A model generated the notes under the pieces. That model was not told the DNA's origin. It made no database searches and saw nothing but the letters and a program-made list of their open reading frames with translations. From Dechloromonas sp. TW-R-39-2 (GTDB lineage Bacteria; Pseudomonadota; Gammaproteobacteria; Burkholderiales; Rhodocyclaceae), in contig NZ_CP045202.1 in assembly GCF_016864195.1 (NCBI RefSeq), positions 1,209,001-1,273,000 of the forward strand: DNA of 64,000 nucleotides, given 5' to 3'. This document shows, one piece after another, positions 9,795 through 20,310 of the stretch. Each line of letters opens with the position of its first letter. The first letter of the stretch is position 1. The translations under genes and the position numbers were made by a program.

Positions 9795-11678
9795 TTATTT
9801 CTGGTCGTTGACCGTGGGGCTTGCCGTGCCAGGTTTCCAGATCTGACCGATGGCAACCTTGGTGAGCTTTTTCTGACGACCGTAAATCAGATTGACCAGG
9901 GCGCGGGAAACGACGACCGAAGAGAAGATCGAAGTCATGATGCCGAGGCAATGGACGACAGCGAAGCCGCGCACCGGGCCGGAGCCGAAGATGAGCAGGG
10001 CGAGGCCGGCGATCAGCGTGGTGATGTTGGAGTCGAGAATGGTGCTGAAAGCGCGTTCATAGCCTTCCGAGATGGCCGCTTGGGGCGGCATGCCGGCGCG
10101 CAGTTCTTCGCGTACCCGCTCATTGATCAGCACGTTGGCGTCAATGGCCATACCCAGCGTCAGTGCGATGGCGGCGATGCCCGGCAGGGTCAGCGTAGCT
10201 TGCAGCAGCGACAGGATGGCGACCAGGAACAGCAGATTCGAAGCCAGTGCGAGCACGGAAACGACACCGAACATCTGGTAGTAGATGATCATGAACAGGG
10301 CGATAGCGGCAAAGCCCCACATCGTCGAGTGGAAGCCCTTGCGGATATTGTCTGCACCGAGGCTGGGGCCGATGGTCCGTTCCTCGATGATGTCCATCGG
10401 GGCGGCGAGTGAGCCGGCACGCAGCAGCAGGGCCGTATCATTCGCTTCCATGGTCGTCATCCGGCCGGAGATCTGGACGCGGCCACCGCCAATTTCAGTC
10501 CGGATAACGGGGGCGGTAACGACTTCACCCTTGCCTTTTTCGATCAGCAGGATGGCCATCCGCTTGCCGACGTTTTCGCGGGTGATGTCCTTGAAAATAC
10601 GGGCACCGGCCGAATCCAGCGTCAAGTGAACGGCGGCTTCGTGCGTCTGGTTGTCGAAGCCAGGCTGCGCATCGGTCAGGCGGTCGCCAGTCAGGACAAC
10701 CTGTTTCTTGACGAGCAGCGGCTGGCCGCCCCGTTCGTTGTAAACCTCTGTACCAAAAGGCGCATTGCCTGCAATGGCCGCTTCCAGTGCCCCGGGAGCA
10801 TCGTCCACCATGCGGATTTCGAGGGTTGCGGTACGGCCGAGAATATCCTTGGCCTTGGCGGTGTCTTGTACGCCGGGCAACTGGACCACGATACGGTCGG
10901 CACCTTGCTGCTGGATGACCGGTTCGGCGACGCCGAGTTCGTTGATCCGGTTGTGTAGGGTCGTGATGTTCTGCTTGAGGGCAAACTCACCGATACGCTT
11001 TTGCGCTTCAGGCTTGAGCGTGGCGACCAGGCGGAATTCACTGGCATCCCCCTGCTCGGTCAGGGTCAGGTCGGGCTGGCTGTCGGCGATGGCATTGCGT
11101 GCCTTGTCACGGGTTTCCTGTTCGCGAAACTTGATGACCAGACGCTCGCCTTCGCGGTTAACGCCGCCGTGACGCAGGTTCTTGTCACGCAGGACGCTGC
11201 GCAAATCGGCCGAGGTCGAGTCGAGGCGCTTGGTCAGTGCCCCCTTCATGTCGACTTGAAGCAGGAAATGCACGCCGCCGCGCAGATCGAGGCCGAGGTA
11301 CATCGGCAGCGCATGCAGCGAGGTAAGCCATTGGGGCGAGGCGGCCAGCAGGTTCAGGGCAACCACATACTGCGGGTCGGTTGCGACCGGATTGAAGGTT
11401 TTTTCCAGGATGTCCTTGGCCTTCAACTGGGTGTCCGTGTCCTTGAACCGGGTTTTGACGCCATTGAAGTCAAGCTGGATGCCATCATGGGTGATGCCTG
11501 CCAGCTTGAGGGATTCTTCGACGCGGGCCTTGGCCTTGTCATCGATCTTGATCGTTGCCTTGGCGCTGGAAACCTGCACGGCCGGCGATTCGCCGAAAAA
11601 GTTCGGCAGGGTGTAGACGAAGCCCAGCACCAATGCGATGGCAACGGTGATGTACTTCCAGAGAGGGTAGCGATTCAT
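9795..11678 (-). CDS. secD: Protein translocase subunit SecD
   Basis: Inner-membrane export motor subunit of 627 residues, the usual length. TM1 lies at the N-terminus (YPLWKYITVAIALVLGFVYTL region). LGLDLRGGVHFLLQVD is the conserved D1 motif, NELGVAEPVIQQQGADRI lies in the large periplasmic domain, and the C-terminal five-helix core carries LGMAIDANVLINERVREEL. It complexes with SecF and YajC, encoded on either side. The hairpin between yajC and secD (11696-11718) may reduce transcription into it. Confidence 0.98.
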   Translation of the reverse strand: MNRYPLWKYITVAIALVLGFVYTLPNFFGESPAVQVSSAKATIKIDDKAKARVEESLKLAGITHDGIQLDFNGVKTRFKDTDTQLKAKDILEKTFNPVATDPQYVVALNLLAASPQWLTSLHALPMYLGLDLRGGVHFLLQVDMKGALTKRLDSTSADLRSVLRDKNLRHGGVNREGERLVIKFREQETRDKARNAIADSQPDLTLTEQGDASEFRLVATLKPEAQKRIGEFALKQNITTLHNRINELGVAEPVIQQQGADRIVVQLPGVQDTAKAKDILGRTATLEIRMVDDAPGALEAAIAGNAPFGTEVYNERGGQPLLVKKQVVLTGDRLTDAQPGFDNQTHEAAVHLTLDSAGARIFKDITRENVGKRMAILLIEKGKGEVVTAPVIRTEIGGGRVQISGRMTTMEANDTALLLRAGSLAAPMDIIEERTIGPSLGADNIRKGFHSTMWGFAAIALFMIIYYQMFGVVSVLALASNLLFLVAILSLLQATLTLPGIAAIALTLGMAIDANVLINERVREELRAGMPPQAAISEGYERAFSTILDSNITTLIAGLALLIFGSGPVRGFAVVHCLGIMTSIFSSVVVSRALVNLIYGRQKKLTKVAIGQIWKPGTASPTVNDQK

Positions 11679-11695
11679 GATGGCTTCAAAGCAAC

Positions 11696-11718
11696 AAAGG
11701 CGGCCAGCGGCCGCCTTT
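11696..11718 (-). terminator. Intercistronic hairpin between yajC and secD
   Basis: AAAGGCGGCC (11696-11705), loop AGC, GGCCGCCTTT. Read on the minus strand it is followed by a broken T-run (TTTGTTGC), so it looks like a partial terminator or attenuator inside the operon. Confidence 0.55.
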
Positions 11719-11724
11719 TGGGGA

Positions 11725-12051
11725 TTACAGGGACTTCAGCGTGCCCTTCGGCAAGACCAGGCCGATCGACGGTTTTTGCACAACAACTTCGGTGCCTTCG
11801 GCGATCTCGACGGTGACGTAGTTGTCGCCAACCTTGACCACCTTGCCGACGATTCCGCCCTGGGTGACGACTTCATCACCCTTGGCCAGTGCGGCGAGCA
11901 GAGCCTTGTGTTCCTTGGCTTTCTTCATTTGCGGACGAATCATCAGGAACCACAGCACGACGAACATCAGGATCATCGGCAGCATCTGCATCAGGCCACC
12001 TGTCGGGTCGGCAGATGCAGCAGCGGTCTGGGCGTGGGCAAGGCTAATCAT
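11725..12051 (-). CDS. yajC: Sec translocon accessory protein YajC
   Basis: Small single-pass inner-membrane protein of 108 residues associated with SecDF. A short periplasmic N-terminus is followed by one TM helix (about 20-40, LMQMLPMILMFVVLWFLMI). RPQMKKAKEHKALL comes next, then the conserved cytoplasmic beta domain with GDEVVTQGGIVGKV. The position between tgt and secD is the classical proteobacterial order. A 45-bp gap separates it from tgt. Confidence 0.96.
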   Translation of the reverse strand: MISLAHAQTAAASADPTGGLMQMLPMILMFVVLWFLMIRPQMKKAKEHKALLAALAKGDEVVTQGGIVGKVVKVGDNYVTVEIAEGTEVVVQKPSIGLVLPKGTLKSL

Positions 12052-12096
12052 TAAGAAAACTCCGGATAACTAAAAAGTTCAGAACGCAGGATTCTA

Positions 12097-14242
<2,146 letters not shown>

Positions 14243-14260
14243 GGGCTGTATCCGCTTTGA

Positions 14261-14290
14261 AAACAAAAAAGGCTTTCCGCAGGGAAAGCC
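14261..14290 (-). terminator. Terminator of tRNA-Leu
   Basis: On the minus strand GGCTTTCC, loop CTGC, GGAAAGCC, then TTTTTTGTTT. It lies immediately after the tRNA and just before queA. Confidence 0.88.
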
Positions 14291-14303
14291 GATTTGCTGT
14301 TAC

Positions 14304-14388
14304 TGGTGCCCCGAGCCAGACTCGAACTGGCACACCTTTCGGCGGCGGATTTTGAATCCGCTGCGTCTACCGATTCCGCCATCGGGGC
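14304..14388 (-). tRNA. tRNA-Leu (anticodon CAA)
   Basis: 85 nt with encoded CCA. The acceptor stem pairs GCCCCGA with TCGGGGC. The anticodon stem GCGGA/TCCGC encloses loop TTCAAAA, so the anticodon is CAA, reading UUG. There is a long variable arm and a T-loop TTCGAGT. The long variable arm and anticodon together identify leucine. Confidence 0.97.
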
Positions 14389-14413
14389 GAATGGAGGCCG
14401 GATTATCCACGAA

Positions 14414-14815
14414 TCACTTCTTTCGTTCAAGTGTCTCCGTGCAAGGAAATGCATTTGACAGTGCAGCGGCGACGGTTGCTGCAGTGTTGGCACTGCTGTT
14501 CGGAGGCTGGCGGTCAAGTTGGGCTTGCACGGCACGAACCAGGCGAAAAGACATGTCGCCCTCGGCGGGCAGGCAGAAAGCGTTGAGTTTTACGCCCACC
14601 TTGTCGGAAAGATAGTCACCAACCGCATACCCGTCGGCGAATCCGGCGATATACGAAATACAGCGGGCACTTTTGACCGAGTCGTAAGGGTCGGTGTGTT
14701 TTTTCTGGGCAAAGAAGGCTTCTGCTGCCTGGCAGTCCTCACGCAACTCTTTGCCTGAATAGGCGTGGGCGGAGGAGGCAAGCAGAAGTGCAATCAGGCA
14801 GGCCAGGTGCTTCAT
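14414..14815 (-). CDS. Secreted Rap1a/Tai-like domain protein
   Basis: A 133-residue protein with a signal peptide ending at SAHA (about residue 18), so periplasmic. The body has the pattern CISYIAGFADGYAVGD, a later C-x-P (FCLPAEG) and C-terminal VAAALSNAFPC. This spacing of Cys, YI.G..DG and AL..AFPC is what I associate with the Rap1a/Tai immunity-like domain, first seen in T6SS immunity proteins but common in stand-alone secreted proteins. No T6SS gene is present here, so an immunity role is not supported. The start overlaps the nirE stop by 4 bases (ATGA), so it is co-transcribed with nirE. Confidence 0.72.
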   Translation of the reverse strand: MKHLACLIALLLASSAHAYSGKELREDCQAAEAFFAQKKHTDPYDSVKSARCISYIAGFADGYAVGDYLSDKVGVKLNAFCLPAEGDMSFRLVRAVQAQLDRQPPNSSANTAATVAAALSNAFPCTETLERKK

Positions 14816-15582
14816 GCTTTTTCGAACCAGCTCAGTTTTTCATGGAGTCCGACGACGGATCCAATGACAATCAGTGCCGGTGGCTTGATGCCGGATTCGG
14901 CAATACGCTGCGGCAATGTCCCCAGCGTTGCGAGCAGGGTTTTCTGGCTTGGCATCGTGCCGTTGCGGATGACGGCGGCCGGCGTCAGCGACGGGAGGCC
15001 GTGATTGATCATCTGGCGACAGATTTCATCGGCCGCACCTATGCCCATGTAGAAGACGACCGTGTGGTTCGGACGAGCCAGCGCAGGCCAGTCGAGGTTG
15101 ACGGTTCCATCCTTCAGATGGCCGGTCACAAAGGTGACTGACTGGGCATGATCGCGGTGCGTCAACGGAAAGCCGGAATACGCTGCACAACCTGCGGCTG
15201 CCGTGACACCGGGTACGACTTCGAATGGAATGCCCGATGCAACCAGCGTTTCGAGTTCTTCGCCGCCGCGTCCGAAAATGAACGGGTCGCCGCCTTTGAG
15301 GCGGACGACGGAAAGTCCTTCCTGTGCCAGTTCGACCAGCAACTGATTGATCGAGTCTTGTGGCAAGGTGTGCTTGGAGGCTTCTTTGCCGGCATAGATC
15401 TGGCGCGCATCGCTGCGTGCGAGATCCATGATGCCGTCACCCACGAGGTGGTCGAAGACCAGGACATCTGCCAGGCCGATCAGGCGTGCAGCCTTGACGG
15501 TCAGGAGTTCCGGGTCACCCGGGCCGGCGCCGATCAGCCAGACTTTGCCGGCGGGGAGTGTGTTTTTTTTGTCCATGATCAT
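14812..15582 (-). CDS. nirE: Uroporphyrinogen-III C-methyltransferase (heme d1 pathway)
   Basis: SAM-dependent methylation of uroporphyrinogen III to precorrin-2, the entry to heme d1 and siroheme. The roughly 256-residue product is a single SUMT domain without CysG extensions. It shows VWLIGAGPGDPELLTVKAAR, DVLVFDHLV, VRLKGGDPFIFGRGGEE, VVPGVTAAAGCAAYSGFPLTH and a SAM site VFYMGIG. ATG 15582 has AAAGG six bases upstream; ATG 15576 is the alternative. The divergent position opposite nirS points to the dedicated NirE role. It converts the precursor that NirDLGH, NirJ, NirF and NirN finish. Confidence 0.93.
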   Translation of the reverse strand: MIMDKKNTLPAGKVWLIGAGPGDPELLTVKAARLIGLADVLVFDHLVGDGIMDLARSDARQIYAGKEASKHTLPQDSINQLLVELAQEGLSVVRLKGGDPFIFGRGGEELETLVASGIPFEVVPGVTAAAGCAAYSGFPLTHRDHAQSVTFVTGHLKDGTVNLDWPALARPNHTVVFYMGIGAADEICRQMINHGLPSLTPAAVIRNGTMPSQKTLLATLGTLPQRIAESGIKPPALIVIGSVVGLHEKLSWFEKA

Positions 15583-15737
15583 TTTGTACCTTTGGGCGGC
15601 CATCCTAATGCGGGAAATGGGATGTGCCAATAGGGGCGGGGTTTACCGGTGGTCTTGTACCACCAAAGACGTATATTGATAGTTATATATGGCTAATTAT
15701 ATGTATGAATATAAACATTTTCTTCTGAGCAAAAAGA

Positions 15738-15751
15738 TTGACTAGGATCAA
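15738..15751. promoter_or_regulatory. FNR/DNR-type box upstream of nirS
   Basis: TTGACTAGGATCAA fits the FNR/DNR consensus TTGAT-N4-ATCAA with one change. It lies 84 bases upstream of nirS and 156 bases upstream of nirE, in an AT-rich stretch. This suggests control by low oxygen or NO. The rest of 15583-15834 holds no gene; the nirS ribosome site is CTAGGAGAG. Confidence 0.72.
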
Positions 15752-15834
15752 GGATGGGAGGCGGCGTCAGGTTCAACCTAGCGCCCATCGCGTTGGGGAA
15801 CGGACGCGTTTAATTTTTTTCTAGGAGAGAAAAG

Positions 15835-17517
15835 ATGAAAAAAACTGTTGTGGGGATGCTTGCATTAACTGCTATGGCTGCGGCCATGGGCTCCGCTTTC
15901 GCTCAGGATGCCGCCAAGGGTCCGGAGATGACGGCTGCCGAGAAGGAAACGGCCAAGAAGATTTATTTTGAACGCTGTGCTGGTTGTCACGGTGTTCTGC
16001 GCAAGGGCGCAACCGGCAAGAATCTCGAGCCGCACTGGACGAAGAAGGACAAGGACGGCAACGTCACCGAAGGCGGCACGCTCAAGTTGGGCCAGCAGCG
16101 CCTCGAAAAGATCATCGGCTACGGTACCGATGGCGGCATGGTTAACTTTGACGACATCCTGACCAAGGAAGAAATCTCCCTGATGTCGAAGTACATCCAG
16201 AACACCCCGGATGTGCCGCCAGAGTACAGCTTCAAGGACACGATGGATTCCTGGAAGGTGATTGTTCCGGTCGACCAGCGTCCGACCAAGCAAATGAATA
16301 AGTACAACCTGAAGAACATGTTCTCGGTCACCTTGCGTGATACCGGCGAAGTTGCTCTGATCGACGGTGATACCAAGGAAATCCGTAGCATCGTCAAGAC
16401 GGGTTATGCGGTTCACATTTCACGTATGTCCGCTTCTGGTCGTTACGTTTACGTGATCGGCCGCGACGGTCGTCTGTCGCTGATCGACCTGTGGATGGAA
16501 CAGCCGTCTGTTGTGGCTGAAGTCAAGATCGGCTTCGATGCACGCTCGGTCGATACCTCCAAGTTCAAGGGCTTCGAAGACAAGTACGCCGTTGCCGGCT
16601 CCTACTGGCCGCCCCAGTACGTGATCATGGACGGCGACACGCTGAAGCCGCTCAAGGTTGTTTCGACCCGCGGCATGACCGTCGATGGCGAATACCATCC
16701 GGAACCGCGCGTTGCTTCCATCGTTGCGTCCTTCACCAAGCCGGAATGGGTTATCAACATCAAGGAAACCGGCCAGATCCTGTTGGTCGATTACTCCGAC
16801 ATCAAGAACCTGAAGACCACCACCATCGGTTCCGCCAAGTTCCTGCATGACGGCGGCTGGGATGCTTCCAAGCGTTACTTCCTGGTGGCGGCCAATGCCT
16901 CCAACAAGATTGCTGCGGTCGACACCAAGACCGGCAAGCTGGCTGCGCTGGTCGATGTCGCCAAGATCCCGCACCCGGGTCGCGGTGCCAACTTCGTGCA
17001 TCCGAAGTTTGGTCCGGTCTGGGCAACGGGTCACCTCGGTGCCGATGTCGTGACGCTGATCTCGACGCCGTCCGACGACAAGAAGAACGCCAAGTTCAAG
17101 GGTTACAACTGGAAGGTTGTGCAGGAAGTCAAACACGTTCCGGGCAACCTGTTCGTCAAGACCCATCCGAAGTCCAAGAACCTGTGGGCCGATTCGCCGC
17201 AGAATCCGGACAAGGATCTGGCCGAGTCCGTTTCCGTTTGGGACATGTCCGATCTGTCCAAGCCGAAGGCTGTCCTGAACGTGGCCAAGGACTCCGGTCT
17301 GCCGGCTACCAAGGCAACCAAGCGCGCTGTGCATCCGGAGTACTCGGCTGACGGCAAGGAAGTCTGGATCTCCCTGTGGGGCGGCAAGACCGACCAGTCG
17401 GCTATCGTTGTCTATGATGACGCAACGCTGAAGCTGAAGAAGGTGATTACCGATCCGAAGATGATTACCCCGACCGGTAAGTTCAACGTCTTCAACACCC
17501 AGCACGACATCTATTAA
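15835..17517 (+). CDS. nirS: Cytochrome cd1 nitrite reductase
   Basis: Periplasmic homodimer reducing nitrite to nitric oxide, the defining enzyme of this denitrifier. The 560-residue precursor has a Sec signal peptide ending AFAQD (about residue 24). A cytochrome c domain follows with CAGCH (residues 48-52), GVLRKGATGKNLEPHW and the end of the domain near YIQNTPDVPPEYSF. The C-terminal eight-bladed heme d1 propeller carries GYAVHISRMSASGRYVYVIGRDG (read in part) and HPGRGANFVHPKFGPVW. The last blade ends GKFNVFNTQHDIY. NirS needs heme d1 from the surrounding nir genes. An FNR-like box and a good Shine-Dalgarno precede it, and a stable hairpin follows. Confidence 0.98.
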   Translation: MKKTVVGMLALTAMAAAMGSAFAQDAAKGPEMTAAEKETAKKIYFERCAGCHGVLRKGATGKNLEPHWTKKDKDGNVTEGGTLKLGQQRLEKIIGYGTDGGMVNFDDILTKEEISLMSKYIQNTPDVPPEYSFKDTMDSWKVIVPVDQRPTKQMNKYNLKNMFSVTLRDTGEVALIDGDTKEIRSIVKTGYAVHISRMSASGRYVYVIGRDGRLSLIDLWMEQPSVVAEVKIGFDARSVDTSKFKGFEDKYAVAGSYWPPQYVIMDGDTLKPLKVVSTRGMTVDGEYHPEPRVASIVASFTKPEWVINIKETGQILLVDYSDIKNLKTTTIGSAKFLHDGGWDASKRYFLVAANASNKIAAVDTKTGKLAALVDVAKIPHPGRGANFVHPKFGPVWATGHLGADVVTLISTPSDDKKNAKFKGYNWKVVQEVKHVPGNLFVKTHPKSKNLWADSPQNPDKDLAESVSVWDMSDLSKPKAVLNVAKDSGLPATKATKRAVHPEYSADGKEVWISLWGGKTDQSAIVVYDDATLKLKKVITDPKMITPTGKFNVFNTQHDIY

Positions 17518-17546
17518 TCGTTTTTGATTATTTGATTCGTGACAAA

Positions 17547-17572
17547 GCTACGGGGGCGAAAGCCCCCGTAGC
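17547..17572 (+). terminator. Strong GNRA-capped hairpin after nirS
   Basis: GCTACGGGGGC (17547-17557), loop GAAA, GCCCCCGTAGC (17562-17572), without a U-run. It likely stabilises the nirS mRNA 3' end and limits, but need not stop, transcription into the next genes. Confidence 0.65.
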
Positions 17573-17641
17573 ATATCCAGCGTCGCAATAATCAACCCAG
17601 TGGTCTGGTGATAACCGGGCATGATCAAGTGGAGATCCACA

Positions 17642-18484
17642 ATGAAGAAAAATTTTGTTTCGCTCGCCGTCATGGGCGCATTTGTTGCCTTTGCTTCGCA
17701 GGCTGCTCTGGCTGCTCCTGATTGGAGCAAGGTGCCAAAGAAAGAAATCCATGTTTTCCATCCGGCAGCCAACCCGATCGAATGGGCAACCGGCAAGGGT
17801 GATCATAGTGGTGCAGCCGGTCTCAAGAAGGGCGAGGCTTGTGCCGGTTGCCACATTGAGGATGGCAAGCTCAGTCTTGATCTGAAGCGTCTGGCCAGCA
17901 AGGAAATGGAGCCCAAGGGCGCTCCGAAGACCATGACTTACCCGGTTGGCGTTCAGGCTGCATTTGATGCCAGCAATCTGTATGTTCGTCTGACATTCAA
18001 GGCGCCGGCCGGCGGTGCCGATCATGGCGACAAGGACAATGAAGTCAAGGCCAGCATCATGTTCCCGAATGACAAGGTGCCGATGGCCGATCAGGTCGGT
18101 TGCTGGGCAACCTGCCACAAGGATGCCAGAACCATGCCGGGTGCTTCTGATACCAAGACCAAGTACGCGACACCAGGCGCCATGGACCTGATGCAGTGGA
18201 AGAGTGGCGGTGGCGGCAAGGCGGTTGACGGCACGGTGACCGACAAGCGCAACATGGAAGGTGGCAAGGCTGGTGTGGTTGCAGAAGGCGCCAAGGCTGG
18301 CGATACCTACACCGTGACCTTTACCCGCAAGCTGGCTGGCGGCGTCAATCTGGCACCGGGTAAAGCCGTACCGTTCGGTATTGCCATTCACGCCGACAAT
18401 GCCGCTGGTCGTTTCCACCACGTTTCCTTCGGCCACAGCCTCGGCCTTGGTACCGATGGTGATGTAAAGGCGGTCAAGCAGTAA
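17642..18484 (+). CDS. Diheme c-type cytochrome with ethylbenzene-dehydrogenase-like heme domain (cytochrome c-552 type)
   Basis: Periplasmic electron carrier of 280 residues, likely donating to NirS. ATG 17642 gives a clean signal peptide (MKKNFVSLAVMG to ALAA, about 25 residues) behind GTGGAGAT; an upstream ATG at 17621 would spoil it. Heme sites are CAGCH (67-71) and an unusual CWATCH (154-159), a CxxxCH motif. The second half resembles the haem-binding domain shared by ethylbenzene dehydrogenase gamma subunit and cytochrome c-552. This may correspond to the NirB-type diheme c-552 of Pseudomonas stutzeri nir clusters, but I do not assign that symbol. It is 124 bp after nirS. Confidence 0.82.
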   Translation: MKKNFVSLAVMGAFVAFASQAALAAPDWSKVPKKEIHVFHPAANPIEWATGKGDHSGAAGLKKGEACAGCHIEDGKLSLDLKRLASKEMEPKGAPKTMTYPVGVQAAFDASNLYVRLTFKAPAGGADHGDKDNEVKASIMFPNDKVPMADQVGCWATCHKDARTMPGASDTKTKYATPGAMDLMQWKSGGGGKAVDGTVTDKRNMEGGKAGVVAEGAKAGDTYTVTFTRKLAGGVNLAPGKAVPFGIAIHADNAAGRFHHVSFGHSLGLGTDGDVKAVKQ

Positions 18485-18489
18485 GCATC

Positions 18490-18837
18490 ATGCCTTCCGG
18501 AGTAGCAAGGACGACCGGACGGCTTTTTCTCGAACGAGCACCCGCAATGCTGGTGCTCGTTTGTTTTTCTGCCTTGGGGCAGACGACGTTTCAAGCGACA
18601 ATGGAACATTACCGCTTTGATCCTGCCGAGTTGCACATCAAGGTTGGTGATACGGTGCGCTGGACCAATCATGAAAAACGGACCAGCCACTCCGTCCTTT
18701 TCCCCGCGGAAGGTGGTTTGGAGTCGGATCGCCTGTTTCCCGATGAAAGCTGGTCCCGGCAATTTACGCAGCCAGGCAGACATGAATATCGCTGTGGGCC
18801 GCATCCTGAAATGAAAGGTGTCGTCTTTGTCGAATAG
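18490..18837 (+). CDS. Plastocyanin-like cupredoxin
   Basis: Small type 1 copper protein of about 115 residues, a likely electron donor in the nir chain. The domain YRFDPAELHIKVGDTVRW is typical. Ligands are His in TSHSVLF and Cys, His and Met in YRCGPHPEMKG. ATG 18490 provides basic residues before the hydrophobic stretch LVLVCFSALG and so a signal peptide. ATG 18547 is the alternative, but it lies in the loop of a strong hairpin (18533-18561). The ribosome site is weak at either start. It begins 5 bases after the upstream stop and overlaps nirC by 20 bases. Confidence 0.8.
   Translation: MPSGVARTTGRLFLERAPAMLVLVCFSALGQTTFQATMEHYRFDPAELHIKVGDTVRWTNHEKRTSHSVLFPAEGGLESDRLFPDESWSRQFTQPGRHEYRCGPHPEMKGVVFVE
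18533..18561 (+). other. Hairpin inside the 5' end of the cupredoxin gene
   Basis: AACGAGCACC (18533-18542) pairs with GGTGCTCGTT (18552-18561) around a 9-nt loop that contains an in-frame ATG, followed by TGTTTTTC. It resembles a terminator for the upstream cytochrome, or a translation-control stem. It sits inside the predicted signal-peptide coding region. Confidence 0.6.
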
Positions 18838-19141
18838 GCTGATTTTTGCCCTTTGTTGTCTGTCGACCGCAGCACTGGCGGCGGAGCCCGATGCTGCGCG
18901 CCAGCGGGAGCTGGTCCATCTTGTCCGCCAGGATTGCGGCTCCTGTCACGGCATGACCCTGCAGGGCGGCTTGGGACCGGGGTTGTTGCCGGCCAATCTG
19001 CGTGACAAACCGGTGGAAGCGATGGTCGCAACGATTTACTACGGCCGGCCAGGTACGCCGATGCCGCCCTGGAAACAATTCATGTCGGAAGCGGAAGCCG
19101 GCTGGATTGTCGATCAACTGATGAGCGGATTTCCCCAATGA
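18818..19141 (+). CDS. nirC: Cytochrome c55X, NirC
   Basis: Small periplasmic monoheme cytochrome of 107 residues. GTG start, signal peptide ending ALA (about residue 21), one heme site CGSCH (40-44), and the distal Met in GTPMPPWKQFM. In known nir clusters NirC is an electron acceptor/donor in heme d1 maturation, or an alternative NirS donor. It overlaps the cupredoxin gene by 20 bases and nirF by 4 (ATGA), so it is translationally coupled on both sides. Confidence 0.88.
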   Translation: MSSLSNRLIFALCCLSTAALAAEPDAARQRELVHLVRQDCGSCHGMTLQGGLGPGLLPANLRDKPVEAMVATIYYGRPGTPMPPWKQFMSEAEAGWIVDQLMSGFPQ

Positions 19142-20310
19142 AAACCATGCGCCTGATTCTCGGCTGTCTTGCCGTGTTGTTGCTTAATGCCTGTGCCGGC
19201 CCTCAATTGCGCGGAACGGGCGATCTTGGTTTGATCATCGAACGGGCGACCGGTCATGTCACCCTGATCAATACCAGTTCCCGTGAGCCGTACGGGCGCA
19301 TTGCCGGTTTGGGCGATCTGTCGCACGCTTCCGCCGTTTATTCGCGCGATGGTCGCTATGCCTTCATCTTTGGTCGTGATGGCGGTTTGACCAAGATCGA
19401 TCTGCTGGAAGCGAAGATCGTCAAACGGATCATCCAGTCCGGTAACGCCATCGGCGGTTCGATCTCGCAGGATGGCCGGATTGTCGTAGCCCAGAATTAT
19501 TCGCCAGGCGGCATCAAGGCGTTTGACGCCGCAACCCTCGAACTGCTTTCCGAAGTGCCCGCCGAATATGCGCCGGGGCAATTTTCGAAAGTCGTCGGGC
19601 TGGCTGATACGGCGGGCAACAAGTTTGCCTATGCGCTGTTTGATGCGGGTGAAATCTGGGTTTCCGATTTTTCCAATCCACGCCAGCCGGTAACGCAACG
19701 TTATCCTGCCGGCAAACAGCCTTACGATGGTCTGGTCACGCCGGACGGACGCTACTTCATGGCCGGCCTCTTCGGCGAGGACGGGATTGCCCTGCTGGAT
19801 CTGTGGCAGCCGGAAAAGGGCGCCCGCAAGGTGCTGGAGAACTACGGTCGCGGTCAGGAAAAGCTGCCGGTGTTCAAGATGCCGCATCTGCGCGGCTGGT
19901 CCGTGGCTCAAGGCAAGGCCTATCTGCCGGCCATCGGGCGGCATGAAGTGCTGGTCGTCGATGTGGCCAGCTGGAAAGAGGTTGGGCGCATTCCGGTACG
20001 TGGCCAGCCGGTATTTGTCATGGCGCGTCCGGATGGTCGTCAGATCTGGGTCAATTTTGCCTTTCCCGATAATGGCAAGATTGACGTGATCGATACGCTT
20101 GCTGCCAAGGTGGTGCATGCTTTCGAGCCAGGGAAAGGCATTTTGCACATGGAATTTGCGCCGCGCGGCGAAAATGTCTGGTTGTCAGCCCGCGACGATA
20201 ACAAAGTGCTGATTCACGACACGGCCAGTTTCCGCCGGATTGGTGAGGTGCCGGCCGAAAGCCCGTCAGGTATTTTCTTTACATCGCGTGCGACGCGTAT
20301 TGGTTTTTGA
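19138..20310 (+). CDS. nirF: Heme d1 biosynthesis lipoprotein NirF
   Basis: Eight-bladed propeller protein of 390 residues related to the NirS d1 domain and required for late heme d1 synthesis. It has a lipoprotein signal peptide with lipobox LLNAC (Cys about residue 19), so it is anchored in the periplasm. Propeller motifs include SHASAVYSRDGRYAFIFGRDG, of which the HASAV and FGRDG parts are family-typical, and GQFSKVVGL. It lacks a heme c domain, as expected. It starts in the nirC stop (ATGA) and its own TGA overlaps the nirDL start by one base. Confidence 0.95.
   Translation: MKTMRLILGCLAVLLLNACAGPQLRGTGDLGLIIERATGHVTLINTSSREPYGRIAGLGDLSHASAVYSRDGRYAFIFGRDGGLTKIDLLEAKIVKRIIQSGNAIGGSISQDGRIVVAQNYSPGGIKAFDAATLELLSEVPAEYAPGQFSKVVGLADTAGNKFAYALFDAGEIWVSDFSNPRQPVTQRYPAGKQPYDGLVTPDGRYFMAGLFGEDGIALLDLWQPEKGARKVLENYGRGQEKLPVFKMPHLRGWSVAQGKAYLPAIGRHEVLVVDVASWKEVGRIPVRGQPVFVMARPDGRQIWVNFAFPDNGKIDVIDTLAAKVVHAFEPGKGILHMEFAPRGENVWLSARDDNKVLIHDTASFRRIGEVPAESPSGIFFTSRATRIGF

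Noticed and set aside
9612..10412. 266-codon plus-strand frame over secD/secF
   Set aside because: Antisense shadow, Asp/Gln-rich low-complexity reading, no ribosome site.
14304..14388. tRNA-Leu as an attachment site for the island
   Set aside because: It lies 28 kb from the island edge, with intact housekeeping operons between and no integrase beside it.
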